Below, one piece after another: positions 1 to 12,033 of a DNA stretch of 64,000 nucleotides. The notes under the pieces were generated by a model. That model was given only the letters and a program-made list of their open reading frames with translations, made no database searches and was not told where the DNA came from. Positions within the stretch are counted from its first letter, which is position 1. Each line of letters starts with the position of its first letter. Source of the DNA: Bretschneidera sinensis (taxonomy: Eukaryota; Streptophyta; Magnoliopsida; Brassicales; Akaniaceae); assembly GCA_023935145.1 (NCBI GenBank), contig CM043699.1, positions 131,138,536-131,202,535 on the forward strand, in the 5' to 3' direction. A program made the position numbers and the translations under genes.

Positions 1-986
1 TGAAGATAGCGAAGGTTCACGATCGGTATGATCAGGTGCCGTTGTAGCTAAACCGAGATCCATAAACTGCCGTGGCACTATTACTCCTTCCCTCTCTTGC
101 CCTGTACTTATACCAATCATCTGATTTTGCTCTTCAATATCGATTTCGGGTTTCTGATCTTTCTGCATCAGTGTCGCCAAATGCATCTGTAGTGCGTTGA
201 AATTGGTAGTAACCTGATTTAGCATGTCCCTTAATCGCTGATTCTCCGCGTTCATTCGTTCCAGCTCAGCTTGAAGAACAGCTAGCTAAAAAAAAAAAAA
301 CAATAGTGAAGAATCAGTGATCTAGAATCGGGTTTTTATATATCCAATACATGATTGTAAACTGTTTGATTAAAGGGTCGAACTAAAAATTTTAATCTAT
401 CTCATAATTACCTCATTTTTAGCTCTTTTATCTTCCATGTTTGTCGATATCCCATCATCAACCGTGGATTGATCACTACTAGTATTAGTAGTGAGCAGAT
501 TCAAACCAGTCTATAAATAAGACCCATTGAAAAAAATTAATATAACAAATTCGGTAAACTAGAAATAAACTGAATTCTGTTAAAAAGTACTGTGATTAAA
601 GGCTCGCTTACGTTTACATTGAACTCTAAGTCGGTGTGATTATTGGAATCGACGTCGTTTTTATGGTTGGAAACAGGGCTGTTCTTATCGGCGAAAAAGT
701 CCATCTCATCGATTACCATCCGGTTATCATCAGATTGTGGAGGAGCGTCTTCATGATCATGAGAATTACAGTTAAGGCTGAATGGGAATTGGATTGTAGT
801 AGGAGGAGAAGGAGATGATGACCTCTTGGTTTTGGAATCCATTAATGGAGTTTTGAGTAATTTCCACCCGTGATTGTTGTTGTTGCGGTTGTTGTTTTCT
901 TCGGGGAAGGAATTGAGGACAGTAGGTTTGAGTAGAAAGAAGCGAATTGGATCTGAATCAAAGGAGAGTCCACTTCCTTTGGCCAT
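1..986 (-). CDS. WRKY6-like: WRKY group IIb transcription factor (WRKY6/31/42-like), 5' part only
   Basis: Nuclear DNA-binding regulator; the WRKY6/31/42 clade acts in senescence, defence and phosphate responses (family knowledge). Three exons are visible: 612-986 (start ATG at 986), 412-510 and 285 down to the window edge. Both introns have GT-AG ends and fall between codons. Seen: N-terminal variable region with a MDFFADK motif, as in WRKY6 (MDFF/VDFFSDK type); the junction reads VNTGLNLLTTNT across exons 1-2; exon 2 ends MEDKRAKNE; exon 3 begins a leucine-zipper coiled coil (LAVLQAELERMNAENQRLRD, then LQMHLATLMQ) and continues to VPRQFMDLGLA, the conserved block ahead of the WRKY domain. 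The WRKYGQK domain and zinc finger lie outside the window, so I cannot verify them. No frame breaks are seen. The exact orthologue within the clade is not decided. Confidence 0.93.
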
Positions 987-2819
987 AAATCAAGAGAAGA
1001 GAGATTGAGAGGTTTGTGAAAGTCTTTAAACGGTGCAATGGACTCGGCAATTAAAAAGGGAGTTGAGACCTTAGAAGAAGACCAAACAGTATTAATTAGT
1101 GTTGTGTTAAAAACTAATTTTGCACTTTGATTAGATTTGGATTTTGAGTAAACGAAGGGACTTTAGGAGAGATGTTTAGATGGGGACACGCTCACGTTAA
1201 TCTATATTTCACTTTTTTTAAGTTTTGGATATCTATAAATTGATTTTATTCACGAGGTAATGCCTAATATTATTTAAAATTTAAATCAATAATTATGTTT
1301 ACGTCACGTTATTTATTATTTATGCATTATTAATTTATTTTTTAATTAAATCACTATGAATATTATCGATCATGCAGCATCTAAATCCAAATAAATTTAA
1401 TATGTAAAAGTTTGCGTTGGTGAATTTGGGGATGACATATATACACATAATAAATTGTAAATATAAATATATATTTTTAAGAAGATACTAACTTGTCCAC
1501 ATAGGGCTCAAGTTAACATTGTATCTTAACCCTTTTTTTACACCACAATGCCTCTCACTCTTTCCTTACACATCATCAAACCAGAGGGTTTTTGGGTATA
1601 TTTTTTTTGTTCTTTGCCCAAAAATTAAGTAATCGAGAATCAACTCCAAACATGGTTGACAATACGAAGGGTGCGTGCGTCTGATTGTAGAGGAATTACG
1701 TTGCTATAGTTTGATGGTTCGATAGATCTAACCGTTTTTTACTCCCTGGTTGTGGTTGTTTTTAATAATACTCATCCAAAAAGTGCATATTTACATATAG
1801 ATACTTGTTTGAAAAAGATTTATATTTTTCTAATAAAATAAAAAGTTTTACACATGGGGTAATTTGTCTACATTATATTAAGACTATATAGTTTATACAT
1901 AAACTCAATTTTTTATATGAAAAAAATTATATTAAATTTAGATCATTTTTAATACTTATGGGAACAATTATTTTAATGATGCAGTTTTAAAAAAATATAT
2001 AATATTAATTTGTTTCAAAAATAATGTGGGGCGAGTGACCCCACCGTCCCTAGTGTGGATCGGCCCTAGTTACCGGTAACATCTAAATCCAAGTAAATCT
2101 AGGTATTGCAATACAAGAGTTTGCGTTACAATATTGAGTCAGGTAGAGGTAGTCAGGTAGAGGTTGACCTCTTACGTTATAAACAGTGAGTTCTCTTTAA
2201 GTCTTGTGAATTTTCAAAACAATATTAATATTGCGATTCTAGAGATTATATTGTGTAACTTTAAAATATTGTTTGCTTTGACTCATTGAATCTATACAAT
2301 TTTACAATATAAAAAACACATCACAAAAAAAAGATTTGACCCCTATCTTATATTTATAAGGTCTCTCTATTCCTCGACCAAAACACTGGGCAACATCTGA
2401 TACTAACTGCATTTTGAAAATTTATGTTCTATTTTTTCCTTTTTTTTTTCCTCCCTTTGGTCCAATTGCAAGCTGCACCTAGTAGCCTTCCCTTGCCTAT
2501 ACGCCTCCCTCTATGTTGGAATAAGTAGTAGGAATGGGTAACTTAATACTTTTAAATTCTAGCAAAATGAAAAAAAAATTAATTGGAAAAAATGTCTTTT
2601 TCTTTCTTTTTTTGTTTTAATTTAAAACTATTCTATTATTTGATTGGCTGTCAACCAAAAGTAATACTTTTTGGTCCTCTGCACTAATAAGTATTGAGAT
2701 AATCTATTATGTTAAATTGAAAAGATTAGAGGAAATATAAGCACTAGAATTTTCTTGTGAATACATAAAGATGGATGCTTCTATTTTCCATAATATTAAG
2801 TTGTAAGATTTGGTAGGGC
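987..2819. other. AT-rich upstream DNA of the WRKY gene
   Basis: I see no coding sequence here. W-box cores (TTGACC) occur at 2164-2169 and 2336-2341. A short GC-rich pocket near 2025-2075 (GTGACCCCACCG, GGATCGGCCC) resembles the ends of degenerate plant transposons, but I could not define an element. The proximal WRKY promoter should lie in roughly 987-2000 and be read on the minus strand. I did not find a convincing TATA box. Confidence 0.4.
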
Positions 2820-3210
2820 ATCCCCACCTGACCGCTACTCTAGTCTAGGGTGTGGAGGGAGAGCGGAGATGCCAGAGTGGTCGTAAACTCGTAATTAGAA
2901 AGGAGAAACAGGTCGAAGTGGGACCAGTGAACAGGTGGGACCCAAACAAGGGAAAATCGTAACATTTCTTTTCTTTTGGTAGATTGACGCGTTCCAAATT
3001 TTCTTAGCCCCCATTGGCCCGGCGCCTCACGGCTTCGTGAAAAAGGGTACCGTTAGTCAGCGGTCTTGAACTTTGACGAGGGAGCTGGAGTCCATAGAGC
3101 TAAGGACTGACCATTGGGCCCCACGTTGATCTAGAACTTAATGCCACGTATGATGATTCCGTCCCGACCGACGCTAACGGTTGACCCCGTCAGCTTTTAC
3201 GCGCTATTCA
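2820..3210. promoter_or_regulatory. GC-richer island with W-box cores and CACGT motifs, distal to WRKY
   Basis: About 390 bases stand out from the surrounding AT-rich DNA in base composition. TTGAC cores lie at 2984-2988, 3073-3077 and 3181-3186 (the last a full TTGACC W-box), and CACGT cores at 3121-3126 and 3143-3148. No open frame is conserved through it. It sits about 1.8-2.2 kb upstream of the WRKY start. WRKY genes are often auto- or cross-regulated through W-boxes (family knowledge), so a distal control region is a reasonable inference. A fossil of another promoter or a transposon fragment are alternatives. Confidence 0.35.
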
Positions 3211-3566
3211 ATTGTTAAATAACTATTGTATCGTATATTTTTCCTCAATTTATGTTACACAGAATTCTCAATCACAGGCCAATTAATTTTTTTTTCCCTT
3301 TTCGAGGTTTAATAATATTTAACAGTAGTAATAATTTACAAATCCTATGAACTTTTTCGGTCCTTATTTTGTTTTTAAAAGTAAAAAAATTGTTGAGTAG
3401 CGTGACCTATCTAATAATTTTATCTTTCTATTTAAAAGGAGGCTTCAAATTTAAATCACCCCACTCTTAATTCGCAAGATTATCCAAAAAAACAAAGGAC
3501 TTACAATTATACAAGTTTGTCAGAAGCAAGAATAAGTTTTGACTTTTGCCCTTCGAGTTTGCATTC

Positions 3567-3737
3567 TATTTGAAATTTAAAATATTTTTATTGAGTTTTT
3601 TTTAATATTCTTAATTTAATTAAGTTCTTCAGTCAATTGATCTGTAATAGATCTTAAATCGGAAAAAGATTTGATTTAATCAAGAATATAAATATAAGAA
3701 CTTAATAAGGATATTTTAAATTCTAAAGACTCAAATA
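3567..3737. repeat. imperfect foldback (MITE-like) element
   Basis: The left arm beginning TATTTGAAATTTAAAATAT and the right arm ending ACTCAAATA are imperfect reverse complements over about 55 bases with a short spacer. The block is AT-rich and non-coding. No clear target-site duplication was found, so the superfamily is unknown. Confidence 0.45.
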
Positions 3738-3783
3738 AGACAAGTAAACTCAAATGATAAAAAACAAAGTTTAGTTAAAAAAA

Positions 3784-3993
3784 TTGTTTGATTGAGCTTA
3801 AAATTAACTTTAAATTTGTGTTTATTTTTTTAAAATTCGTAAAAAATTTAGTCAAATCAAACTTTATTAAACCTCATTAAACAATAATTAAAATTTAAAT
3901 TAATAAGTGATTTGATTTGATTTGACTATTTTTTCTTGTAAATTTTAAAAAATAAACATCAACTTAAATCTGTCTTTAAACTCAACCAAACAA
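3784..3993. repeat. imperfect foldback (MITE-like) element
   Basis: The arms TTGTTTGATTGAGCTTAAAA (left) and, on the opposite strand, TTTGTTTGGTTGAGTTTAAA (right) match over about 80 bases with scattered differences, giving a 210-base stem-loop. It lies 46 bases from the preceding foldback. Non-coding; probably a miniature inverted-repeat transposon. Confidence 0.5.
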
Positions 3994-4099
3994 ATCCAAA
4001 GATGATTCATGAAAGCATGAAGACAAAAGTGCATGTATTGTGTTCATATTAATTCAACGATTATAATTTAAAATTATTTTTATACCAACGGTAGTTAAT

Positions 4100-4112
4100 C
4101 TCTCTCTCTCTT

Positions 4113-4148
<36 letters not shown>
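4100..4148. repeat. compound (TC)n(TA)n microsatellite
   Basis: A run of TC dinucleotides broken by one TTTC passes directly into about eleven TA dinucleotides. Simple-sequence repeat. Confidence 0.9.
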
Positions 4149-4358
4149 AATATATTAATAAAGCCATAATTCTTATTTGATGTCCACCTCTCAAAATGTC
4201 CCATAAACCTCTACTTAAATATATAAATCAAATATTTAAATAAGGTTAATATGTAACTCAATCAACTCCAACTCTCACATCTTTCTCCCATGTTATTTTT
4301 CTCTCTACTTTACCACCAATTTTTAATTTTTGCACTCTTTTTCTCTCTCTTATCTTCG

Positions 4359-4500
4359 ACCCATGTTTTTTTCTCCCACTATCCTACTCAAACTTAATTT
4401 CTCTACTCTCTTTATTTTTCTTATATTCAACCCATGTTTTTCTCTCGTACTATCATACTCAAACTTAACTTCTCTACTCTCTTTATATATCTTTTCTTTA
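4359..4500. repeat. two tandem copies of a 71-base pyrimidine-rich unit
   Basis: The unit beginning ACCCATGTTTTT occurs at 4359 and again at 4430 and includes CTACTCAAACTTAA and TTCTCTACTCTCTTTAT in both copies. It produces a spurious 102-codon open frame of Phe/Leu/Ser that I do not regard as a gene. Confidence 0.8.
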
Positions 4501-4839
4501 ACTAATGTTGATTTTCTCTGTTTTTTTTTATCTTTTTCATATTTTCGATTGATCTTATTTCTTTTTGGTGATTCTAACTGGATTATTTTTTTTATTAGGT
4601 TTCTTTACATATTCGATTTTCTAATGGATAGTATGTAATCATTATGCTTGATATGCTTATAAGTAAAAAAATAATTGTTAACATAAAACAATATATGTTA
4701 TGCATGTGTTAAAATACTAGTAATCATAGTTATAGACATTCATTCTCATTTTTAATAATGACATCACAATTTAACTCAAAACTGGAAATCATGATCCAGA
4801 TTTTAAACTCTTAGTGTTAGTCATTCGGATTGAACCGGG

Positions 4840-5035
4840 ATCCGGATTGTTGGCTTGGGTGTCTTCCAATGCAACAGTATGAACTCTAAAAGGGTCCCTG
4901 ACGTGGGCCGCATTATTTGAAGATCAAGTCAAAAAGCGCAAATGGGCCATCTTCTCTTTCTCCTCAACCTTACCAGCTTCTTCTACTCAAGTTCTTGTTT
5001 TGTTGTCCTTCATCCTCTGTTTTACGTTCATTAGT
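4840..5035 (+). promoter_or_regulatory. orphan promoter-like patch with two TGGGCC motifs
   Basis: TGGGCC (site II type) occurs at 4914-4919 and 4943-4948, followed by a CT-rich tract (TTCTCTTTCTCCTC) like a plant 5' leader. No substantial gene follows; only a 30-codon hydrophobic ORF starts at 4942. It may be the severed 5' end of a lost gene. Low confidence. Confidence 0.25.
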
Positions 5036-8000
5036 CACATGAATTGAACAGGCGACCTTTCAAAGAAAAAACAGAGATGAAATGATAGCTTTTGTTTACA
5101 CATTGTTTCAAAACTAAATACTTCCTTTTGACCTTCAAAAACAAAATACTTGCTTTTATGTTCCGTGATTAGTGGTCTAGATCAATTTAAAATTTTATTA
5201 ATAATTTTAAAAAATTATTAGTAGTATTATTTTTTGGACTCACATCTATATTGATATTATCAATAAAATTATTTTAAATTAAGTTAAATTATAAAAAATA
5301 TTTTATGACTGATTGTATTTTAAAAAAATACCTTAAATTTTTTTATGGTAAAAAATATGGTAGGATATATTTCTGTTACAAAAAAAAATATCTTGTAGTA
5401 TGTTTTTATTAGTCAAAAATATTTTGTAATGTATTTATTTTAAATCAATCGTATAGCATTTTTTTTAACAAAAGCATATCACAAAATAATTTTTTATCTT
5501 TTTAATTCTACCAATGATCAAATTAATTTTGATTATATATATATATATTATTTATTTGTGGAAGATTGTGGAGAAAGTAACAGTAAAAAGACTTAGTGAC
5601 AAGGAGGGCCCAATAAAAAGGCAGCTGCAGTCCAAAATAGGTAACAGAAGATCTTAGTAGTAGAAAAGAGCTGTTTTGTGCATTGAAAAGTAACATGACT
5701 AAAACATGATTCATTTAATTTGGGTTCATTCTAGTCGCTACTACATAAGTTGAAACCTTTAATTTTGAATTTTGAGTCTTTGTTATCTTTTTTTATTATC
5801 TTTAATATTAGCGGGGAGGTGATTTATTTCAGATCGTTTATACGAAATATTTAAAAGTTGTTGACGCCTTGACGGTAGCTTGCTTCATGATCACTTGAAA
5901 CACGCCCACCTCGAGAAAAAAAAATTAGTATATCATATGCTATCAAAATCATAAAAGGTATACGAGATCTTGACATCATCATTAGATCAAGAAGTTCAAA
6001 TTGAGTTCTTGCTTTCTAATTTGGCATGTGGATGATTTTTTTTTATTTATAAAAAAATACAATATTAAAGGAAATTAATAATTAACGAAATTTTAAAAGG
6101 TTAAAAAAGAACTATATATTAAGCATTTTAGCTTGTTGTGTGTTGATTTTCGGATGAGCTCACGGATCTTTGCACATATGAAAGATACGTAAATTAAAAA
6201 AGTTTCTCGAGAGTTGTGTTTCAGAGAACTCTCCGATATTTAAGTTAGTATATGAGATATAAACCGAAGAATATTTGATGTAAACTATAAATGTATACCT
6301 TTAGGAAAGTGATTGATCACTTATATATTTTGATATGAATAACATTATCATAAATAAAGCCGTAATTATCCGTAAGCTGAATTTGTTTAAATAAAAACTT
6401 ATCTATAAGTTAGAGTGGCAGAGTGATATCATGATATTGGTGTAAAATTATCATTATTCTCTTTGCTAGATATCAACGTTAAATTGATTACTGTGTTTAA
6501 TTTATGAAATTATCATTTTACCCTTAAATATTGACACATGTCATTATGATATTGGAGAAAGAAGTTTCCTCAACATTAGTGTCTATCTCTGCAAAAATTG
6601 TTGAAGCATGAATCTATCAAAATGAAAGGATAGCAATTAACAAAAGTAACAAATAATTAGATTATTAAAAAAGAGCTGAGATTTTGATGACGACATGCAT
6701 TTCGACTCCATAAAATTTTAAAAGAATTAAACCTATTAATGCAAAATTGGACCACCTCCCAATATTTAAAAAGCAAAAACCATATAAAAATTAGATGAAT
6801 ATATGGAGTAACGACCACATGAAACATACCTTAGAATTTAGAATTAATATTTAAATGGAAAAGTTTAGGGGCAGCCTGAAAGGAGAAGATACTTTTCCCA
6901 CAGATGATTTTCCATGTTGTAAACAAGATCCCTGTATCGTTTTATCCCCATGTTAAGCCACCGTTTCGAACACAAAAGAGTCAACAATGACAATAATAAA
7001 TCAATTTTGTCATAGTATTTCTCCCAAGAAAAACACTTTAATAGACCAAGTAATCAAGTACAACTAAAAATTGATATATTGAGCCTAATACACCTTTGTA
7101 CACATGCATAGATATATCTAATATATACATACACATATATATATACATATAAAAATATGTTTATATATATGTACATGCATGCATAAATAAATAAATATAT
7201 ATATATATATATATTGTGAACAAATTTTAAAATCAATGTGCATTAAAGTTGTTTAATGCTTCTTAACCATTATCATTGCCTAAGGACAATGGTTAACATT
7301 TGCCGTATAAAAACTTGGGAACATTTATTTTGAAAAAACAAAATAAAAAGAAAAAAAAATTAAAACACTAACTTAAAATAAAAACTTTTCGACGTAGATC
7401 TTTGCTATAATCACACTCGGGTGTTTTGTCTTTTTTCAAAACAAAAAAAAATATATATATATCCCATTTACTAATAAAATAGTCATATTTACTAGTAAAA
7501 AAGTTAAAATTGATTGTAAATTGTTAAATTTAAAATATTACTTTCAAAATATGGTAAATAACTATCAAATGTGATTATTTTACGTATTAATAAATATAAT
7601 TATTGTACTAAAAAATATGACAAATTTTTGACACCTAAAAAATTACCCTTTAGCTTGTTGGTCTCTACATACGAAAGTAGGGAAACGCCGTGATTACTTG
7701 TGTTGTTAAATGCAAACTTGTCCCTCGTTTTTTCCTCAATGGTTGATGAGTCAATAGCCAACTATAAACGTTTCCTCAAATAACACACTAATGTACTAGC
7801 AACTCCTTATGTGGGTGTGAAAACAACTAATGAAGGTAAGACATGTGTCCCAATCAAGAGTATTACAGTCATTTCACAGATTTTGTTACTTGTGGACAAC
7901 TTTTACGTTCTCGGTCAGTAGCTGTATTTGATTAGACAACTACTTTGTTAATTTCTATGGATTAAAAAAGAACAGAAGATGAGACAACTACACTTTTTTT

Positions 8001-9000
8001 TTTTTCTTTAAAAATTTGCTTTCCATTTTCATTTTTGGATAAGATTATTGGACAAATCGAAGTACATTGCTTTCCCGATTAATGCTTTTGTAGAATATTT
8101 TTTTTTTGCTGAATTTGCCCATCTTTGAATTTTCTTGATGGACTATCTTTGGTACGATAATAAAGATTGTATCTATAGAAATATTATATATATTTTTATT
8201 AAAACAATAACATGATTTAAAAATTAAAATAATATTTTCACTTGAAGATAATCGAATCCATTGATTAAAAGTCTTTTGGCAACAATTTGGAAATTTTTTG
8301 ATTTTTCACAACGATTTTATTGTTGTCAAAAGTCAGTTTTTTTGTAACAAACAAAATAGTTTGGTATTATAATTCATGCATTTCTTTTAGTCTGGTTAAG
8401 TTTATGTTCCTCTGCTTAAAAAACAATCTAAATGTAATGTATAGTACTACAATTTATAAAGCATGTGAAAGAAATGCAATTTGCATAGGACACTCTCTTG
8501 ACTTGCCGTGACCAACCTATAAAGTTGGTATGTGGTCCAAGGCATTAGTTAAACAGTCTTAATTAGTCTCAATCTTGAAAATGTTATTTTGTAGATAATG
8601 AAAATGAAAGAAAGAAAAAGTTTGCCATTTTTTAATTTAGAGACTGTTTGTCAACAACTTTGCCCATAACCATACCTAACCCAGGCTGGTAGTAGCTACA
8701 TATATAGTGCATGCATGCCGCCTCAACCTTGGAATAATTTAACTTTGTGTGCTCTCTTTAATTCTCTCTCTCCCACCAGCATGACATTATTGCTGATGGA
8801 GCGATGGGGCAATAGCTTTACACAACATAAACAACGTGTTATACATGACAAGGTGAGAGAGATTCTTACATATATCATGAGATTTTCTTTGATCAGAGTT
8901 ACCTTTACCGTTAAATAAAGATAAGAGGAAAATTCTTCTGTTTTTTTCTCATCATGAAAAGTATTTTAGGATTGTTTTTCCATATTTTAGAAAAAAAGGA
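5036..9000. other. gene-free AT-rich intergenic DNA
   Basis: I see no gene. The stretch holds an AT-rich inverted repeat around 5180-5290, many poly-A and poly-T runs, LTR-like but undefined sequence near 6120-6400, and a TA/TATG microsatellite. The short ORFs here (60-67 codons) have no recognisable domains or codon bias. Confidence 0.5.
7108..7214. repeat. AT/TACA-rich microsatellite
   Basis: Interrupted TA, TACA and TAAA repeats, ending in an uninterrupted run of about ten AT dinucleotides. Confidence 0.85.
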
Positions 9001-10182
9001 AAGAAAACAAGAATCAACGACCAAATAGAAAAGGTACTTCATTGTTTTTCCTTCCAGGATAATTGAAGGATTGTTCCAAGCAAATCCCGGTAGTCAACAC
9101 ATGATCCTTAAAACAGCCAGACATTATGGTGGAGAACCACCCAGTTTCAGCACAAACACAATCCAAGCTAATGGAAGACTTTAGGTTGTATGTGACATAA
9201 CAGACTCGAAATTTGATCTCTTTCCTTGCCAATATGTCCAAAATAAAAGAAGGAAAAAAGACTTTGGGTTGTATGTGAGTGAATAAAAGTATCAGACATC
9301 ACTATTACAACTTAAAAAGATATCCATATCCGTTCGAATTAAGAGAAAAATAAGAATTAAAAAAGCATATGATTTTTTTTTTTACAAATGAGTGAGACAA
9401 TATCATTTTTATGTTAATTTTTTTTTTATCAAATATAAAATTGAATAAAATCATCTTTTTCTTTTCATCTTATCCTTATTTTCATCTAGTATACCATACA
9501 GAAACTCAAAAGTGCGCGCAAAGGCTTGAACCTGCCCAAACACCAGCATCCACAAAAGACAACTTTCTTTTTCCATAGAATATGAAAAGAGAAATATGAT
9601 CGCCCCAAGTCTGGTAAACTTGGGTATCTTCACGCATAAATTGGATCATAAAGGCGGATAGGACTAGCCACAACTTTCCTTTGAAAAAACTTCCCAAATT
9701 CAAATCGTTCCACCACAATTATCTAAAAAGAAAAAATAAAACATAATGCATGCATTAATTCAAATTTAGTACAATCATACTAGTAGTACATTGTACTACT
9801 ACTATCTACTACTAACACTTGTTGATTCAACCCGCTACGCTGGTTATAAATCTTGCAAGTTGTCCAAATTCTTCTTGTAGTCCACAAAAGCAGCCATTTT
9901 CCCTCAAATATCTTTAGGCTCCATTCACACGAGTCACTCATGTGATGCATATATTGAATTGTCAATAGAAAACCAATTTAGAGAGAAGATGGGATGACAT
10001 CAATCTAAATAGAAGATGGCTCAATCCAGGCAGTCTCAGTCTGAGCAAAAGATGGGATGTCAAAATTCAAGCATAAGATAGAACATCATACTTATGGCCT
10101 GCTAAGATGTCTGCCGTCTGGGAAATACACCAGGCTAGTATTTAAGAAAGCAAGCAACAGCTATTTAAAACCAATGAATTAC
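9001..10182. other. region downstream of the DLH locus
   Basis: I find no coding sequence. The part nearest 10183 (about 9960-10182) is less AT-rich and is probably the former 3' untranslated region of the DLH pseudogene (minus strand). It contains short near-repeats of a GAAGATGGGATG-type motif at about 9986 and 10029-10040. Confidence 0.4.
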
Positions 10183-11618
10183 TTAAGATAAGTAACGGGT
10201 CATCCACAACTTGAAGCGAGACCATGCCAGCTCAACAGCAGCGTCATCCTCATCAGGCATTCCCATACCCTTCCTCCTGTTCACACCTTCTGGAGACCAG
10301 TTCATGAAAGCATGTGCATTGCCTGGATATATGTGAACCTCATATGGAACTCCTGATGCTTTCAGCTTTTCCTCCAAACCCTTGGCAGCCTATAAACATC
10401 AAAGCTCAATATCATAATCAGTAAATTTGTCCTTACTGCAGGCAATTACCCTTTTCAATAGCCTAGCTATGTTTATCCATGCAGAACCAACATCAAAAGG
10501 CAATATGAATACTAGAATTCAAAGATATATAAGCCAACAATCTAACTTAATCAATGATTATTCATTTTTAATTCTTTTGTAAGTCTGTTTCAAGCGTGAA
10601 GAAGGGGGTTTGGGTCCTTCGGGAGCTGGAGGCAGGAATTCTCCAACAAAAAGAAGTAATACTTCCACGTTGCATGCCCTCAACCATCCTCGCTCCACCA
10701 GGGATTGTTGGGGTGGGGGGGGGGGGTCATATTTCCTATATGGCTAATATTACAAGGTTGACGGAACAGAATAATTTAGATAATACTGCACTTAATCAGC
10801 CATTCTAGGAAGGCAAAGCTCATACTGCATTCATTACAGAAAAACCAAAGGAATTAAAAGTTAACAACAAAATGGCAAGCTGAAAATTTGATGGGTTATT
10901 AGCAATGCATAACTTTCCAAAATTATTTCTTGTTCGAAGCACCATAAGTTGTGGGCAGACCATTTTTTCCAATGGAAAAGGGAGGCAGTGCTTCGAGATC
11001 TTCACTACACAAAATCTAAGGTTTACTGAGAATTGAAAATTTAGGGGCAAACCATATAAGCAATTGATAACCTTTTAAATTAGTTCCAGAAGGTTATCAT
11101 GGTATTACACTTCAAGCCAAAAGATCACTCACATTACTATCATGTCTAAAAATCACACCTATGACCAATTTCATTTTCATAAATATGCAATCCTCCATTG
11201 ACATGGAATGGCATTTAGTACCTTCGGGAGTACAGGCATTTGTAGAAATTAACACAGGCTGAGTATATGATATTAGTTTCTTGACTACATATCTACTTAT
11301 TATTGATATACTAATGATTTTATGATTCAATTTGAATTATCGTTATAAACTAGATTGGGGCTCACATCTGATGTTTGTGTGCATGTGCACATGGAGTATA
11401 TATATTCCGATACTAAGTTATAAAACCCATTTACTTCTTAGTACAGATGACAACATGATTTCCCCCATTTATGACACATCCAAGCCAAAGCAGTAAATCA
11501 TTCAGTTAAAATTGGCCTATGGTATCCACAGAAGCTACCGTAAACTTTTCCAGGAGAAAACTAGATTTCCCTTTTTCTTCCCATCATGGGAAGAGAACTT
11601 GAGGCTGTACTAGAAAAT

Positions 11619-11753
11619 TGTTAGGCTGTGTGTGGAGCCTGGTGAGTTTTTTTTTGTCAAATCTGGTGTTTTCAGCACTGTTTGGTATTTGTTTTATTTT
11701 AACCCGGAAATATAGGGGTTTTATCATATTCTTTTGAGTAAGTGAGTGAGCTG

Positions 11754-11792
<39 letters not shown>

Positions 11793-11998
11793 GAATACTA
11801 TGAGGGGTGTCTAGGTGTGAGACCTCCTTGTATTGTTCTTCAAGACATAGTGAAATTGCTGCAACTCCGTGGACGTAACCCGAGTTTGGGTGAACAACGT
11901 AAATCTGTGTGCTGTGTGTTTGCCTTTGATTTATTTCTATTTTCTTCTCTATATTCGCATCTCAAGATCCGTAAGGATAGGGTAGTTTAGCCCTAACA
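11619..11998 (+). repeat. 5' LTR of the DLH-intron Copia
   Basis: 380 bases from TGTTAGG to CCTAACA. It is longer than its partner because of a run of about 36 T (11755-11790) and roughly 20 extra bases near its start (GGCTGTGTGTGGAGCC), which the 3' LTR lacks. Confidence 0.92.
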
Positions 11999-12000
11999 AC

Positions 12001-12012
12001 TGGTATCAGAGC
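12001..12012 (+). other. primer-binding site (tRNA-iMet type)
   Basis: TGGTATCAGAGC lies two bases after the 5' LTR. This is the standard plant Copia minus-strand primer site. Confidence 0.95.
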
Positions 12013-12033
12013 TATCGGTTTTTGAGTGGAAGC

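Noticed and set aside
2860..2910. tRNA-Ser-like D-arm (GCCAGAGTGGTC)
   Set aside because: No acceptor stem or T-loop (GGTTCGAATCC) follows at the right distance.
4330..4638. 102-codon hydrophobic ORF
   Set aside because: Phe/Leu/Ser-rich translation of a CT-rich tandem duplication; no domain.
4942..5033. 30-codon signal-peptide-like ORF
   Set aside because: Too short, no conserved mature part, and explained by CT-rich DNA.
7054..7236. 60-codon Tyr/Ile-rich ORF
   Set aside because: Translation of a TA/TACA microsatellite.
8715..8918. 67-codon ORF after a CATGCATGC motif
   Set aside because: No homology recognised; checked by eye for a microRNA-like hairpin and found none.
11742..11990. 82-codon ORF and its match at 16093-16311
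   Set aside because: Both lie in the two LTRs of the same Copia element.
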